64,000 bases of DNA from assembly GCA_026122225.1 (NCBI GenBank), contig JANEZZ010001866.1, forward strand, positions 1,674,001 through 1,738,000, written 5' to 3'. The position numbers were made by a program, and so were the translations under genes. Source of the DNA: Heloderma charlesbogerti. Taxonomy: Eukaryota > Chordata > Lepidosauria > Squamata > Helodermatidae. Under the pieces are notes generated by a model. The model did no database searches. It was not told the origin of the DNA and worked only from the letters and a program-made list of their open reading frames with translations. This document shows, in pieces, positions 10,640-18,602 of the stretch. Each line of letters opens with the position of its first letter. The stretch's first letter is position 1.

Positions 10640-10840
10640 TGTGTACTGCCCACTCTGGCTTCTGTCTCTCCCTGTCTCTCTGTCTCTGTGTGTGTCTTTG
10701 CTATTCTTCTTTTCTTCTTTCCTTTCCTTCTCTCTCTCTCTGACTCCTCCCTCCCTTCCTTCCTTCCTTCCTTCCTTCCTCCCTCCCTCCCTCCCTCCCT
10801 CCCTCCCTCTCTCTCTCTCTCTCTCTCTCCCTCTCTACCC
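10640..10840. repeat. Pyrimidine-rich compound microsatellite
   Basis: About 200 bases, almost all C and T on the plus strand: CTGTCTCT words, then (CTTC)n at about 10752-10780, (CCCT)n at 10780-10808 and (CT)n at 10809-10828. The open frames here encode Ser/Pro/Leu low-complexity peptide on one strand and Arg/Glu/Gly on the other, which is a by-product of the repeat. Confidence 0.95.
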
Positions 10841-10867
10841 ATCCCAACCTATCCATTCATTTGCATG

Positions 10868-11225
10868 GGCTGAGAAAAGCCCCCTGCTGAAAAACTGTTG
10901 GAGGGAGGAGCAAAACTCATCCCTGCCAAGGACCCTGTTGGCTCAAGGGTCCTTGGTGTGGGGTGCACATGCCCCCCCCACAGCTGCCCAGGGGGCGTTC
11001 TCACTCCCCATACAGGCCTGTAGAGCAATTCCAAATAGGCTTGTATAGGGAGAGAATAAGTCCCCCAGCCGAAAATTGGCTGGAAGGGGGAAGGACAAAG
11101 ATCACCCCCCGCCAAGGACTCTGTTGTCCCAAGGGTTCTTGGTGGGGGCTGCCATTTTGGGGGGAGGGGGGCTTTTTTGCTCCCAATGCAAGCCTGGGAG
11201 GCATCGCTCCATGGCTTATAGAGGG
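10868..11225 (+). repeat. Diverged tandem duplication, unit about 180 bp
   Basis: Two adjacent units share the order CTGGAGGGAGGAGCAAA-like, TGCCAAGGACYCTGTTG, CAAGGGTCCTTGGTGTGGGG, then TCCCCATACAGGCCTG/CCCAATGCAAGCCTGG, then a TATAGGGAG end. Unit 1 is about 10868-11056 and unit 2 about 11057-11225. No coding potential. Confidence 0.7.
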
Positions 11226-11524
11226 AGTGGAAATAGCTTAGCAGGTGTTGTGCTGGAGACCCGCGGGTGGGGGCAATGCCTGTTAATTGATGGCCGGCTC
11301 CAGCTGGTGGTGATCTGGGGCCTTTGCCGGTGTCCCAAGATGGGCCGCTCCCTCACGCCCCAACATTGCTTGCATCCCCACTTTGCGCGGAGTTCCCAAG
11401 AAGCTTGGCAAAAGCAGGGCAGGGCCTCCATTTCTGCACCCTGCCTGTTCTGGGTACCAAGGAGCTCACGGAGTGTGCTGGGGCTGACCCCCCCGCAATC
11501 CAAGGTCTGGAAAGCAGAGATGGG
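11226..11524. other. No gene recognised
   Basis: About 300 bases of GC-rich sequence between the tandem duplication and a SINE remnant. No exon or repeat was recognised. Confidence 0.4.
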
Positions 11525-11700
11525 AAGCCTTAGGGCCCTAGGCCAGGACAGAGCGCTTACCCTGCATGCAGAATGTCCCCAATTCAATCCCTGGCGTCTC
11601 CAGGTACAGGCAGATCTCAGGTCACTGGGCCAGGGAAGAGACCTGCCTGGAGCTGATGGACAGCAGCACTCAGTCAGCGCAGAGAACAGTGGGCTCTCTC
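11525..11700 (+). mobile_element. tRNA-derived SINE, 5' deleted
   Basis: Keeps GAGCGCTTACCCTGCATGCAG (anticodon-arm part of the head), the B box in AATTCAATCCCTGGCGTCTCC, and a body with GGGAAGAGACCTGCCTGGAG and a degraded CCACTGCCAGTCAG-like block. The first part of the A box is lost. Confidence 0.65.
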
Positions 11701-11701
11701 A

Positions 11702-11995
11702 GGGGTGGGCAATTTGTGTCCCTCCGGATGTTGCTGACAGCAGAGGCTGGCGGTTCCGACATCGGTGGGGCTGTGAATCCATTCTGGGTTTCAATCAGAA
11801 CCTGCCAGAACACTAAAGGAGCTACCCAAGGTGCTGCACCCTAGCACCAAAATGGGTTCAGCACCTTGGATAGCTCCTTTGGAGTTCTAGTGGCTTCTGA
11901 CTGAAACCTAGAATGGATCCTCAGCCCCACCAACATCAGAGCCACCAGCCTCCAATGGTTGCTGGACTGCAACATCCACCAGCTCCATTCATTCA
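11702..11995. mobile_element. MITE-A copy split by MITE-B
   Basis: The left part GGGTGGGCAATTTGTGTCCC to GGATGTTGCTGA (11702-11737) continues after MITE-B as GTTGCTGGACTGCAACATCC (from 11958). The 8-base GTTGCTGA/GTTGCTGG is the MITE-B target duplication, so MITE-A was the target. Confidence 0.7.
11738..11957. mobile_element. MITE-B: 220-bp palindromic hAT-like MITE
   Basis: Begins CAGCAGAGGCTGGCGG and ends CCACCAGCCTCCAATG, exactly 220 bp like the copy at 1531-1750. Long complementary arms meet near a GCACCCTAGCACCAAAATG centre. Flanks GTTGCTGA (11730-11737) and GTTGCTGG (11958-11965) match at 7 of 8 bases. Non-coding. Confidence 0.85.
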
Positions 11996-12320
11996 TCCAT
12001 TCATTCATTTATTATTATTAAATGTCTCACTCACCCATCTGGTCAGTCCCCCAGCAACTCTGGGCAATGTACAATAATAAAAACAGTTTAAAAACAATAA
12101 GATTACACATTAAAACATCACTTTCTAAAATTACCCTAACCCACCCCAAAAGCCTGCCTGAACAACCAAGTTTTTAATGCACGGCAGATGCTCATTAAAG
12201 AGGGGGCATGGTGGAGTTCCCTAGGGAGGGAGTTCCACAGAGTGGGGGCCAACACATAGAAGGCCCTCTCCCTCGTCCTCATCAGCCTAGCTGTCCTGGC
12301 TGATGGGAGAGAGAGAAGGC
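11996..12320 (-). mobile_element. L2-clade LINE 3' end
   Basis: Read on the minus strand, the coding remnant runs through TLWNSLPRE-like residues and a RALKTWLFRQAFGVG-type terminus (near 12120-12260). It is followed by the 3' untranslated end GTTTTTATTATTGTACATTG, a CTCTGGGxxxGTGGGTGAG block and a TTATTATTA/ATTT tail at 11996-12020. A sister copy lies at 40680-40935. 5' truncated and dead. Confidence 0.7.
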
Positions 12321-12689
12321 CATCCGAGGCTGATTTTGTTGAGTGGTATAGTCAGTATAGCCAATCTAGTCAGTATAGCCAATGATGAGGATGATGGGAG
12401 GTGCCATTCAAAGGCCCCTGGAGACCCCCATTTTGCCCCTTCCCCCGGGCTAGCTGGACAAACAGTTGGACTCAGGACAAGGCATCTTCATAGGTAATGC
12501 CATCAAAATTGATCCTAGACAGAATTGTTATCTCCAAGGTTTATCTTAATGAGATCTTAATGATATAGGGTGGGATACAGATGTTTCGAAGAAATAATAA
12601 TAAATATCTCCTGCACTGCTAGTCCATGGGTTGATTTTCACACCCATCCAAGAGCCCTCCCTACAATTAAATGCATTTCTTTACATTGC
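12321..12689. other. No gene recognised
   Basis: Contains a short internal direct repeat, AGTCAGTATAGCCAAT, at about 12351-12383. No exon or named repeat. Confidence 0.45.
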
Positions 12690-13225
12690 TGGCTGAAGCT
12701 TTTTCCACAGTTTGGGAAGGATATGGGCCAATTGGAAGGTGTCCAGAGGAGGGTGGCAAAGATGGGGAGGAACCGGAGGCCAAGTGTTGTGAGGAAAGGT
12801 TGAAGGAAATCGGCATGTTTAGCCCAGAGAAGAGATGACTAAGAGGCAATCTTCCAAATATTTGAAGAGCAGTTGCATATGATAGTGCTCCTGAAGTACT
12901 TGAAAGGTGGTCACAGGGAGGAAGACCAGGATCTCTTCTCGATCATCCCAGAGTGCAGGACATGGAATAATGGGCCCAAGTTACAAGAAGCCAGACTCCG
13001 GCTGAACATCAGGAGAAACCTCCTGGCAGTTAGAGCAATGCGACGATGGAACCCATTCCCTAGGGAGGTGGTGGACTCTCCCACACTGGAGGCGTTCAAG
13101 ACGAGGCTGGACAGCCATCTGTCGGGGATGCTCAGACTTGGATTCCTGCATTGAGCAGGGGGCTGGACTCCATGGTCTCATAGGCCCCTTCCAACCCTAC
13201 CATTCTATGATTCTATGTTTTTAAG
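12690..13225 (+). mobile_element. CR1-clade LINE 3' end (subfamily 2)
   Basis: The C-terminal polyprotein remnant at 12873-13154 reads LLKYLKGGHREEDQDLFSI, then PKLQEARLRLNIRRNLLAVR, then WNPFPREVVDSPTLEAFK. The 3' untranslated end closes with CCATTCTATGATTCTATG, the octamer-repeat terminus typical of CR1. The upstream part (GTCCAGAGGAGGGTGGCAAA) is frameshifted. Dead copy. Confidence 0.85.
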
Positions 13226-13246
13226 CAGAGGCTGGATGGCCACCTA

Positions 13247-14300
13247 AGGACATAAGAAATACCATGCTGGATCAGACCAAGGGTCCATCATGTCCAGCAT
13301 TCTGTTCCCCAGTTGCCAAACAGCTGCCTGTGGGAAACCCAAAAGCAGGACACAAGTGCAACAGCACCCTCACACCCATGTTCCTCAGCAACTGGTGTCC
13401 ATAGGTGTACTGCTTTTGATACTGGATTAGTAACCATTGACAGCCTTCTCCTCCATGAATTTGTCTAACCCCCTTTTAAGGCCATCCAAATTGGGGGCCA
13501 TCACTACATCCTGTGGTAGCAAATTCCATAGCTTAACTATGCACTGTGTGAAGAAGTCCTGCCTTTTACCTCTCCTGAATCTCTTACCACTCTTCATAGG
13601 GTGACCTATTCAGGTGCGTTCTAGGATTATGAGAGACAGAGAGAAATGTCTCCCTATCCGCTTTCTCCACACTAGGGATGTACGAAACTCACTTACCTTT
13701 TCGCGGATTGATTTGCGGGGGGGGGAGGTGCTCCGTCCCTCCCCCCAGAATCCTCGACGGGGGGGAGGTGATCCGGTCCTCCCCATCGGAATCCTGCCCG
13801 GCCGGCTCCACTCCGCGGTGGCTCCACAGAGTAGCTGGCCAGGGCCATCCGCAGCTGGATTTCCAGCCACGGACAGGCTGGTGCAGACGCAAATGGCGGC
13901 TGCCGTAGTGGCCGCCATTTGCGTCCAGCCAGGCTGCTGTGATAGGCTACGTAAGTATTTACGTAGTCTATCACGGCTAACCCCCCCCCCCAAAACCCAG
14001 CGTACGCAAATGGTGGTGGCTACGGTGGCTGCCATTTGCGTTTCCTATTTTTCGCCGTTCTAGCCTACGTAAATATTTACGTAGGCTATTACGGCGAAAA
14101 AAAGGGGAACGCAAATAGCGTAGTGGGCGCTATTTGCATTCCTTTTCCCCCTGCTGTTCTAGCCTACATAAATTTACGCTCACTGGAATTCGTGGCGGAA
14201 TTCTCTGTCATCCCTACTCCACACCATGCATAATTTTGTACACCTCTATCATGTCTCCCCTTACTTGCCTTTTTCGAAGCTAAACAGTCCCACCTGTCAG
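13247..14300 (-). mobile_element. CR1-clade LINE 3' fragment (subfamily 1), split by a hAT-like element
   Basis: The 3' terminus lies at 13247 (GGACATAAGAAATACCATGC on plus). The coding remnant and untranslated end correspond block by block to the copy at 5711-6304. At 13673 it is interrupted by a 544-bp element and resumes at 14217 (CTCCACACCATGCATAATTTT) to about 14300. Confidence 0.8.
13665..14224. mobile_element. TAGGGATG-family hAT-like element with internal hairpins
   Basis: The element (13673-14216, 544 bp) starts TAGGGATGTAC and ends TGTCATCCCTA, which are complementary termini. It is flanked by a perfect 8-bp duplication CTCCACAC (13665-13672 and 14217-14224). Eight-base duplications fit hAT transposons. 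It has no transposase ORF. The interior holds about three imperfect tandem units, each with a CGCAAATGG...CCATTTGCG hairpin followed, in two units, by a palindrome around TACGTAAATATTTACGTA. It is GC-rich and unlike its surroundings. Confidence 0.85.
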
Positions 14301-14559
14301 AGATGCTATAGTAGTACATAAGAAGAGCCCTGCTGGATCAGGCCAAGGGTCCATCTAGTCCAGCATTCTGTTCACACAGTGGCCAACCAGCTGCCTGTGG
14401 GAAAACCCCAAGTAGGACATGAGTGCAACAACAGCCTCCCACCCATGTTCTCCAGCAACTGGTACTGAGTCTGATCCTGCCTCTGAGTCTGATCCTGGAC
14501 ATAACATACAACCATGAGGACTAGTAGCCATTGATAACCCTTGTTGTTGTTGTTGTTGT

Positions 14560-17500
14560 TCAGTCGTTCAGTCGTGTCCGACTCTTCGTGACCCCATGGA
14601 CCATAGCATGCCAGGCCTTCCTGTCCTGCACTCTCTCCCGGAGCGTGCTCAAGTTCATATTCATTGCATCCGTGATGCTATCTAGCCATCTCATCCTCTG
14701 CCGTCCCCTTCTCCTTTTGCCTTCAGTCTTTCCCAGCATCAGGGTCTTTTCCAGAGAGTTTTCTCTTCGCATTAGGTGGCCAAAATATTGGAGCTTCAGC
14801 TTCAGTATCTGTCCTTCCAATGAGCAGTCAGGGTTGATTTCCTTTAGGATGGACTGATTTGACCTCCTTGCAGTCCAGGGGACTCGTAAGAGTCTTCTCC
14901 AGCACCACAGTTCGAAAGCATCAATTCTTCGGCGCTCAGCCTTCCTTATAGTCCAGCTCTCACAGCCATACATTACTACTGGGAAAACCATAGCTTTGAT
15001 TAGACGGACCTTTGTCGGCAAGGTGATGTCTCTGCTTCTTACTATGCTGTCTAGGTTGGCCATAGCTTTCCTTCCAAGGAGCAAGCGTCTTTTAATTTCA
15101 TGGCTACAGTCACCGTCTGCGGTGATCTTGGAGCCCAGGAAAGTAAAATCTGTCACTGCTTCCATTTCTTCCCCTTCTATATGCCAGGAAGTGATAGGGC
15201 CAGATGCCATGATCTTAGTTTTTTTAATGTTGAGTTTCAAACCAGCTTTTGCACTCTCCTCTTTCACCCTCAACAAGAGGCTCTTGAGATCCTCTTCGCT
15301 TTCTGCCATTAGGGTGGTATCGTCTGCATATCGGAGGTTGTTGATAATTCTCCCGGCAATCTTAATTCCGACCTCTGATTCATCCAACCCGGCATTTCTC
15401 ATGATGTACTCTGCATATAAGTTAAATAAGCAGGGTGACAATATGCAGCCTTGTCGTACTCCTTTCCCAATTTTGAACCACTCGGTTGTTCCATGTCTGG
15501 TTCTTACTGTTGCTTCTTGACCCTCGTACAGGTTTCTCAGGAGACAGGTAAGGTGGTCTGGTACTCCCATCACTTTAAGAATTTGCCACAGTTTGTTGTG
15601 ATCCACACAATCAAAGGCTTTAGCGTAGTCAATGAAGCAGAAATAGACGTTTTTCTGGAATTCTCTTGCTTTCTCCATGATGCAGCGAATGTTGGCGATT
15701 TGATCTCTCGTTCCTCTGCCTCTTCTAAACCCAGCTTGTACTTCCGGTAGTTCTCGGTTCGCATACTGCTGAAGCCTAGCTTGTAGGATTTTGAGCATCA
15801 CCTTGCTGGCATGTGAAATGAGCGCAATTGTGCGGTAGTTTGAACACTCTTTGGCGTTGCCCTTCTTTGGAATTGGAATGTAAACTGACCTTTTCCAGTC
15901 TTGTGGCCACTGTTGAGTGTTCCAGATTTGTTGGCATATTGAATGCAGCACTTTAACAGCATCATCTTTTAGGATTTTAAATAGCTCGGCTGGAATACTG
16001 TCATCTCCGCTAGCTTTGTTGTTACTAATGCTTCCTAAGGCCCACTTGACTTCACTCTCGAGGATGTCCGGCTCAAGTTCAGTGAGCGCACTATCATGGC
16101 TATCAGGGACATTCAGATCTTTCCTGTATAGTTCTTCTGTGTATTCTTGCCACCTCTTCTTAATCTCCTCTGCTTCTGTTAGGTCCCTGCCTTCTTTGTC
16201 CTTTATCATGCCCGTCTTTGCACAAAACGTTCCCTTGAGATCTCCAATTTTCTTGAAGAGATCTCTAGTCTTTCCCATTCTGTTGTTTTCCTCGATTTCT
16301 TTGCATTGTTCATTTAAGAAGGCCTTCTTATCTCTCCTTGCTATTCTCTGGAACTCTGCATTCAGTTGGGTATATCTTCCCCTTTCTCCCTTGCTTTTCG
16401 CTTCCCTTCTTTCGTGAGCTACTTGTAAAGCCTCCTCAGACAGCCACTTGGCTTTCTTGCATTTCTTTTTCTTTGGGACGGATTTCGTTGCTGCCTCCTG
16501 AACAATGTTACGGACCTCCGTCCATAGTTCCTCAGGCACTCTGTCTATCAGGTCTAATCCCTGAAATCTATTCCTCACCTCCACTGTATATTCATCAGGG
16601 ATATGATTTAGGTCATACCTGAACGGTTTAGTGGTTTTCCCGACGTTCTTCAATTTCAGCCGAAATTTTGCAAGAAGCAGCTCATGATCTGAGCCACAGT
16701 CAGCTCCAGGTCTTGTTTTGACTGACTGTATGGAGCTTCTCCATCTTTGGCTGCAAAGGACATAATCAATCTGATTTCGATATTGACCATCTGGTGACGT
16801 CCATGTGTAGAGTCGCCTCTTGTGCTGTTGGAAAAGAGTGTTTGCTATGATCAGCATGTTCTCTTGGCAAAACTCTATTAGCTTTTGTCCTGCTTCATTT
16901 TGTACACCAAGGCCATGCTTGCCTGTTATCCCGGTGATTTCTTGACTTCCTACTTTAGCATTCCAATCCCCTATGATGAAGAGGACATCTTTTTTTGGTG
17001 TTAGTTCTAGAAGGTGTTGTAGGTCTTCATAGAACCGATCAACCTCAGCTTCTTCGGCCTCAGTGGTTGGGGCATAGACTTGAATTACTGTGATGTTGAA
17101 TGGTTTGCCTTGGATTCGTACTGAGATCATTCTATCATTTTTAAGATTGTACCCCAGTACTGCTTTTCCCACCCTTTTGTTGACTATGAGTGCTACTCCA
17201 TTTCTTCTAAGGGATTCTTGCCCACAATAGTAGATATGATGGTCACCTGAATTAAATTCGCCCATGCCTGTCCATTTTAGTTCGCTGATTCCCAAGATGT
17301 CGATGTTCAATCTTGCCATCTCATGTTTGACCACCTCCAACTTACCTTGATTCATTGATCTGACATTCCAGGTTCCTAAACAATATTGTTCTTTACAGCA
17401 TCGGATTTTCTTTTCACCGCCAGACACATCCACAGCTGAGTGTCCTTTCGGGTTTGGCCCAGCCGCTTCACTCTTTCTGGCGCTACTTGGAAATACCCTC

Positions 17501-17703
17501 TGCTCTTCCCCAGTAGCATATTGGACACCTTCCGACCTGAGGGGCTCATCTTCCGGCGTCATATCTTTTAGCCTTGTGATACGTTCCATGGGGTTTTCTT
17601 GGCAAGAATACTGGAGTGGGTTGCCATTTCCTTCTCCAGTGGACCACATTTTGTCAGAACTCTCTGCCATGACCTGTCCGTCTTGGGTGGCCCTGCACGG
17701 CAT
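14560..17703 (-). CDS. BovB endonuclease/reverse transcriptase polyprotein, 1047 aa, intact
   Basis: Encodes the enzyme that nicks target DNA and reverse-transcribes BovB RNA at the nick. An APE-type endonuclease occupies about residues 105-350: the TWNVRSM motif (Asn113), Glu141 in ISELKW, Tyr210 in VYAPTTEAE, Asp246/Asn248 in IGDWNAK, Asp313 in QIDYVL and the terminal SDH at 338-340. The reverse transcriptase spans about 550-830: motif A FIDYAKAFD (Asp692), motif B RQGCILSP (750-757), and motif C YADD at 792-795. A basic C-terminal region follows, with WCWRRLLRVPW at 933-943 and the family-typical end VTKSRTRLND. The ATG at 17703 follows an in-frame TAA two codons upstream, so the start is well bounded. 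There are no internal stops or frameshifts. Length, about 1,050 residues, is as expected for RTE. Activity is inferred from integrity, not shown. Confidence 0.95.
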   Translation of the reverse strand: MPCRATQDGQVMAESSDKMWSTGEGNGNPLQYSCQENPMERITRLKDMTPEDEPLRSEGVQYATGEEQRVFPSSARKSEAAGPNPKGHSAVDVSGGEKKIRCCKEQYCLGTWNVRSMNQGKLEVVKHEMARLNIDILGISELKWTGMGEFNSGDHHIYYCGQESLRRNGVALIVNKRVGKAVLGYNLKNDRMISVRIQGKPFNITVIQVYAPTTEAEEAEVDRFYEDLQHLLELTPKKDVLFIIGDWNAKVGSQEITGITGKHGLGVQNEAGQKLIEFCQENMLIIANTLFQQHKRRLYTWTSPDGQYRNQIDYVLCSQRWRSSIQSVKTRPGADCGSDHELLLAKFRLKLKNVGKTTKPFRYDLNHIPDEYTVEVRNRFQGLDLIDRVPEELWTEVRNIVQEAATKSVPKKKKCKKAKWLSEEALQVAHERREAKSKGERGRYTQLNAEFQRIARRDKKAFLNEQCKEIEENNRMGKTRDLFKKIGDLKGTFCAKTGMIKDKEGRDLTEAEEIKKRWQEYTEELYRKDLNVPDSHDSALTELEPDILESEVKWALGSISNNKASGDDSIPAELFKILKDDAVKVLHSICQQIWNTQQWPQDWKRSVYIPIPKKGNAKECSNYRTIALISHASKVMLKILQARLQQYANRELPEVQAGFRRGRGTRDQIANIRCIMEKAREFQKNVYFCFIDYAKAFDCVDHNKLWQILKVMGVPDHLTCLLRNLYEGQEATVRTRHGTTEWFKIGKGVRQGCILSPCLFNLYAEYIMRNAGLDESEVGIKIAGRIINNLRYADDTTLMAESEEDLKSLLLRVKEESAKAGLKLNIKKTKIMASGPITSWHIEGEEMEAVTDFTFLGSKITADGDCSHEIKRRLLLGRKAMANLDSIVRSRDITLPTKVRLIKAMVFPVVMYGCESWTIRKAERRRIDAFELWCWRRLLRVPWTARRSNQSILKEINPDCSLEGQILKLKLQYFGHLMRRENSLEKTLMLGKTEGKRRRGRQRMRWLDSITDAMNMNLSTLRERVQDRKAWHAMVHGVTKSRTRLND

Positions 17704-17722
17704 AGCTTATGGCTTCACTGAG

Positions 17723-17761
17723 TTACGCAAGCCCCTTCGCCACAACAAGGCAGTGATCCAT
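17723..17761 (-). other. Short upstream ORF in the BovB leader (12 codons)
   Basis: The first ATG of the element (17761) opens a 12-codon frame MDHCLVVAKGLA ending in TAA at 17723-17725, 19 bases before the start of the polyprotein. It may act as a leader uORF tuning translation of the main frame; that role is inference. RTE elements in other animals can carry a very short first ORF. Confidence 0.5.
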
Positions 17762-18235
17762 GAAGAGGATTGATAACCCTATCCTCCATGAATTTGTCCA
17801 ATCCCCTTTTAAAGCCATACGAACTGGTGGCCATCCCTACATCTTGTGGTAGCAAGTTCTATAGTTTTACTCTGCACGGTGTGAAGAAGTCCTTCCCTTT
17901 ATCTGTCCTGAATCACCCATCAGCTTCATGGGATGACCCCACTGGGTTCTAGCATTATGAGAGAGGGAGGAAAATGTCCCCCTATCCACTGTCTCCACCC
18001 CATGCTTAATTCTGTGCACCTCTCTCATGTCTCCCCTCACTAGCCTTTTCTCCAAGCTGAACAGTCCCAGCTGTTGTAACCTTTCCTCCTAGGGGAGTTG
18101 CTCCAGCCCCTTGATCATTTTAGTTGCTGTTTTCTGCACTTTTTCCAACTTCCTGCACTGGCAGGGGTGCAGCCTAGATGAGTTTTGGGACCCTTCCATC
18201 TCTATAACTCTATGGTAGAAAGAAGCTGCTTATGC

Positions 18236-18362
18236 TTTTCAAGGGGAGGGCCACTGCTCATTGGTAGAGCTTTGCGTAGCGAAAGGTGACAGGTTCAGTC
18301 CCCAGCACGTCCGAGGAGGGCATGGATAGGTCCCGATTTGAGAGCCATTGCCGGTCATCGTA
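18236..18362 (+). mobile_element. tRNA-derived SINE, degraded
   Basis: Head GCTCATTGGTAGAGC (A box) and GACAGGTTCAGTCCCC (B box) in the same spacing as at 5300, then a body with GATAGGTCCCGATTTGAGAG and GCCATTGCCGGTCATCG. Not a functional tRNA: the anticodon stem does not pair well and the 3' side continues into the SINE body. Confidence 0.7.
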
Positions 18363-18365
18363 AGC

Positions 18366-18508
18366 CAGGCTTCCTCAACTGGCTGCCTTCAAGATGTTTG
18401 GGCTTCAGCTCCCAATAGTCCCTGCCAGCATGGCCAATGCTCAAGAATGGTGGGAGTTGTAGTCCAAAACATCTGGAGGGCACCAGGCCAGGGAAGGCTG
18501 GTGTGCCG
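18366..18508. mobile_element. MITE-A, full copy
   Basis: The left arm GGCTTCCTCAACTGGCTGCC to TTCAGCTCCCAATAGTCC pairs with the right arm GGTGGGAGTTGTAGTCCAAA to GGAAGGCTGGTGT. Spacer about 25 bases. No coding sequence. Confidence 0.75.
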
Positions 18509-18602
18509 AGTTTGATGGGTCAATGGTCTGGCTTGGTGTAAAAAACAAAGGGGCAAAAGCAGGAGAGCATCCAAAATAGAGCCATGAATAGCAGAGCAAT
18601 GC

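Larger units (their letters stand above)
14530..17780 (-). mobile_element. BovB: Full-length BovB (RTE-clade) LINE with perfect 12-bp TSD
   Basis: A complete non-LTR retrotransposon, 14542-17768 (about 3.2 kb), inserted into a CR1 fragment. The flanking duplication ATTGATAACCCT is perfect at 14530-14541 and 17769-17780. Read on the minus strand it has a leader of 65 bases, one long intact ORF, almost no 3' untranslated region and an (AAC)n tail directly after the stop, all characteristic of RTE elements. The plus-strand blocks TTCAGTCGTGTCCGACTCTT and GGCAAGAATACTGGAGTGGG are hallmark BovB words also found in ruminant BovB and its SINE derivatives. The intact frame, intact ends and perfect duplication indicate a recent insertion. 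BovB is established as a horizontally transferred family shared by squamates and ruminants. Confidence 0.95.
14314..18165 (-). mobile_element. CR1-clade LINE 3' fragment (subfamily 1), split by BovB
   Basis: The 3' terminus is near 14314 (TACATAAGAAGAGCCCTGC on plus). The sequence follows subfamily 1 to 14541, breaks for the BovB insertion, and resumes at about 17769 (ATTGATAACCCTATCCTCC) through the coding remnant at 17800-18060. It ends near 18165 with GCTGTTTTCTGCACTTTTTCC. It adjoins a second copy at 13247-14300 in the same orientation. Confidence 0.8.

Noticed and set aside
10363..10873. Open frames of about 157-159 codons on both strands
   Set aside because: They are driven by the CT/GA microsatellite, which encodes low-complexity Ser/Pro/Leu or Arg/Glu/Gly runs.
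14560..17703. A host gene or domesticated reverse transcriptase
   Set aside because: Complete mobile-element ends and a perfect target duplication show it is a BovB insertion, with no sign of host exons or splicing.
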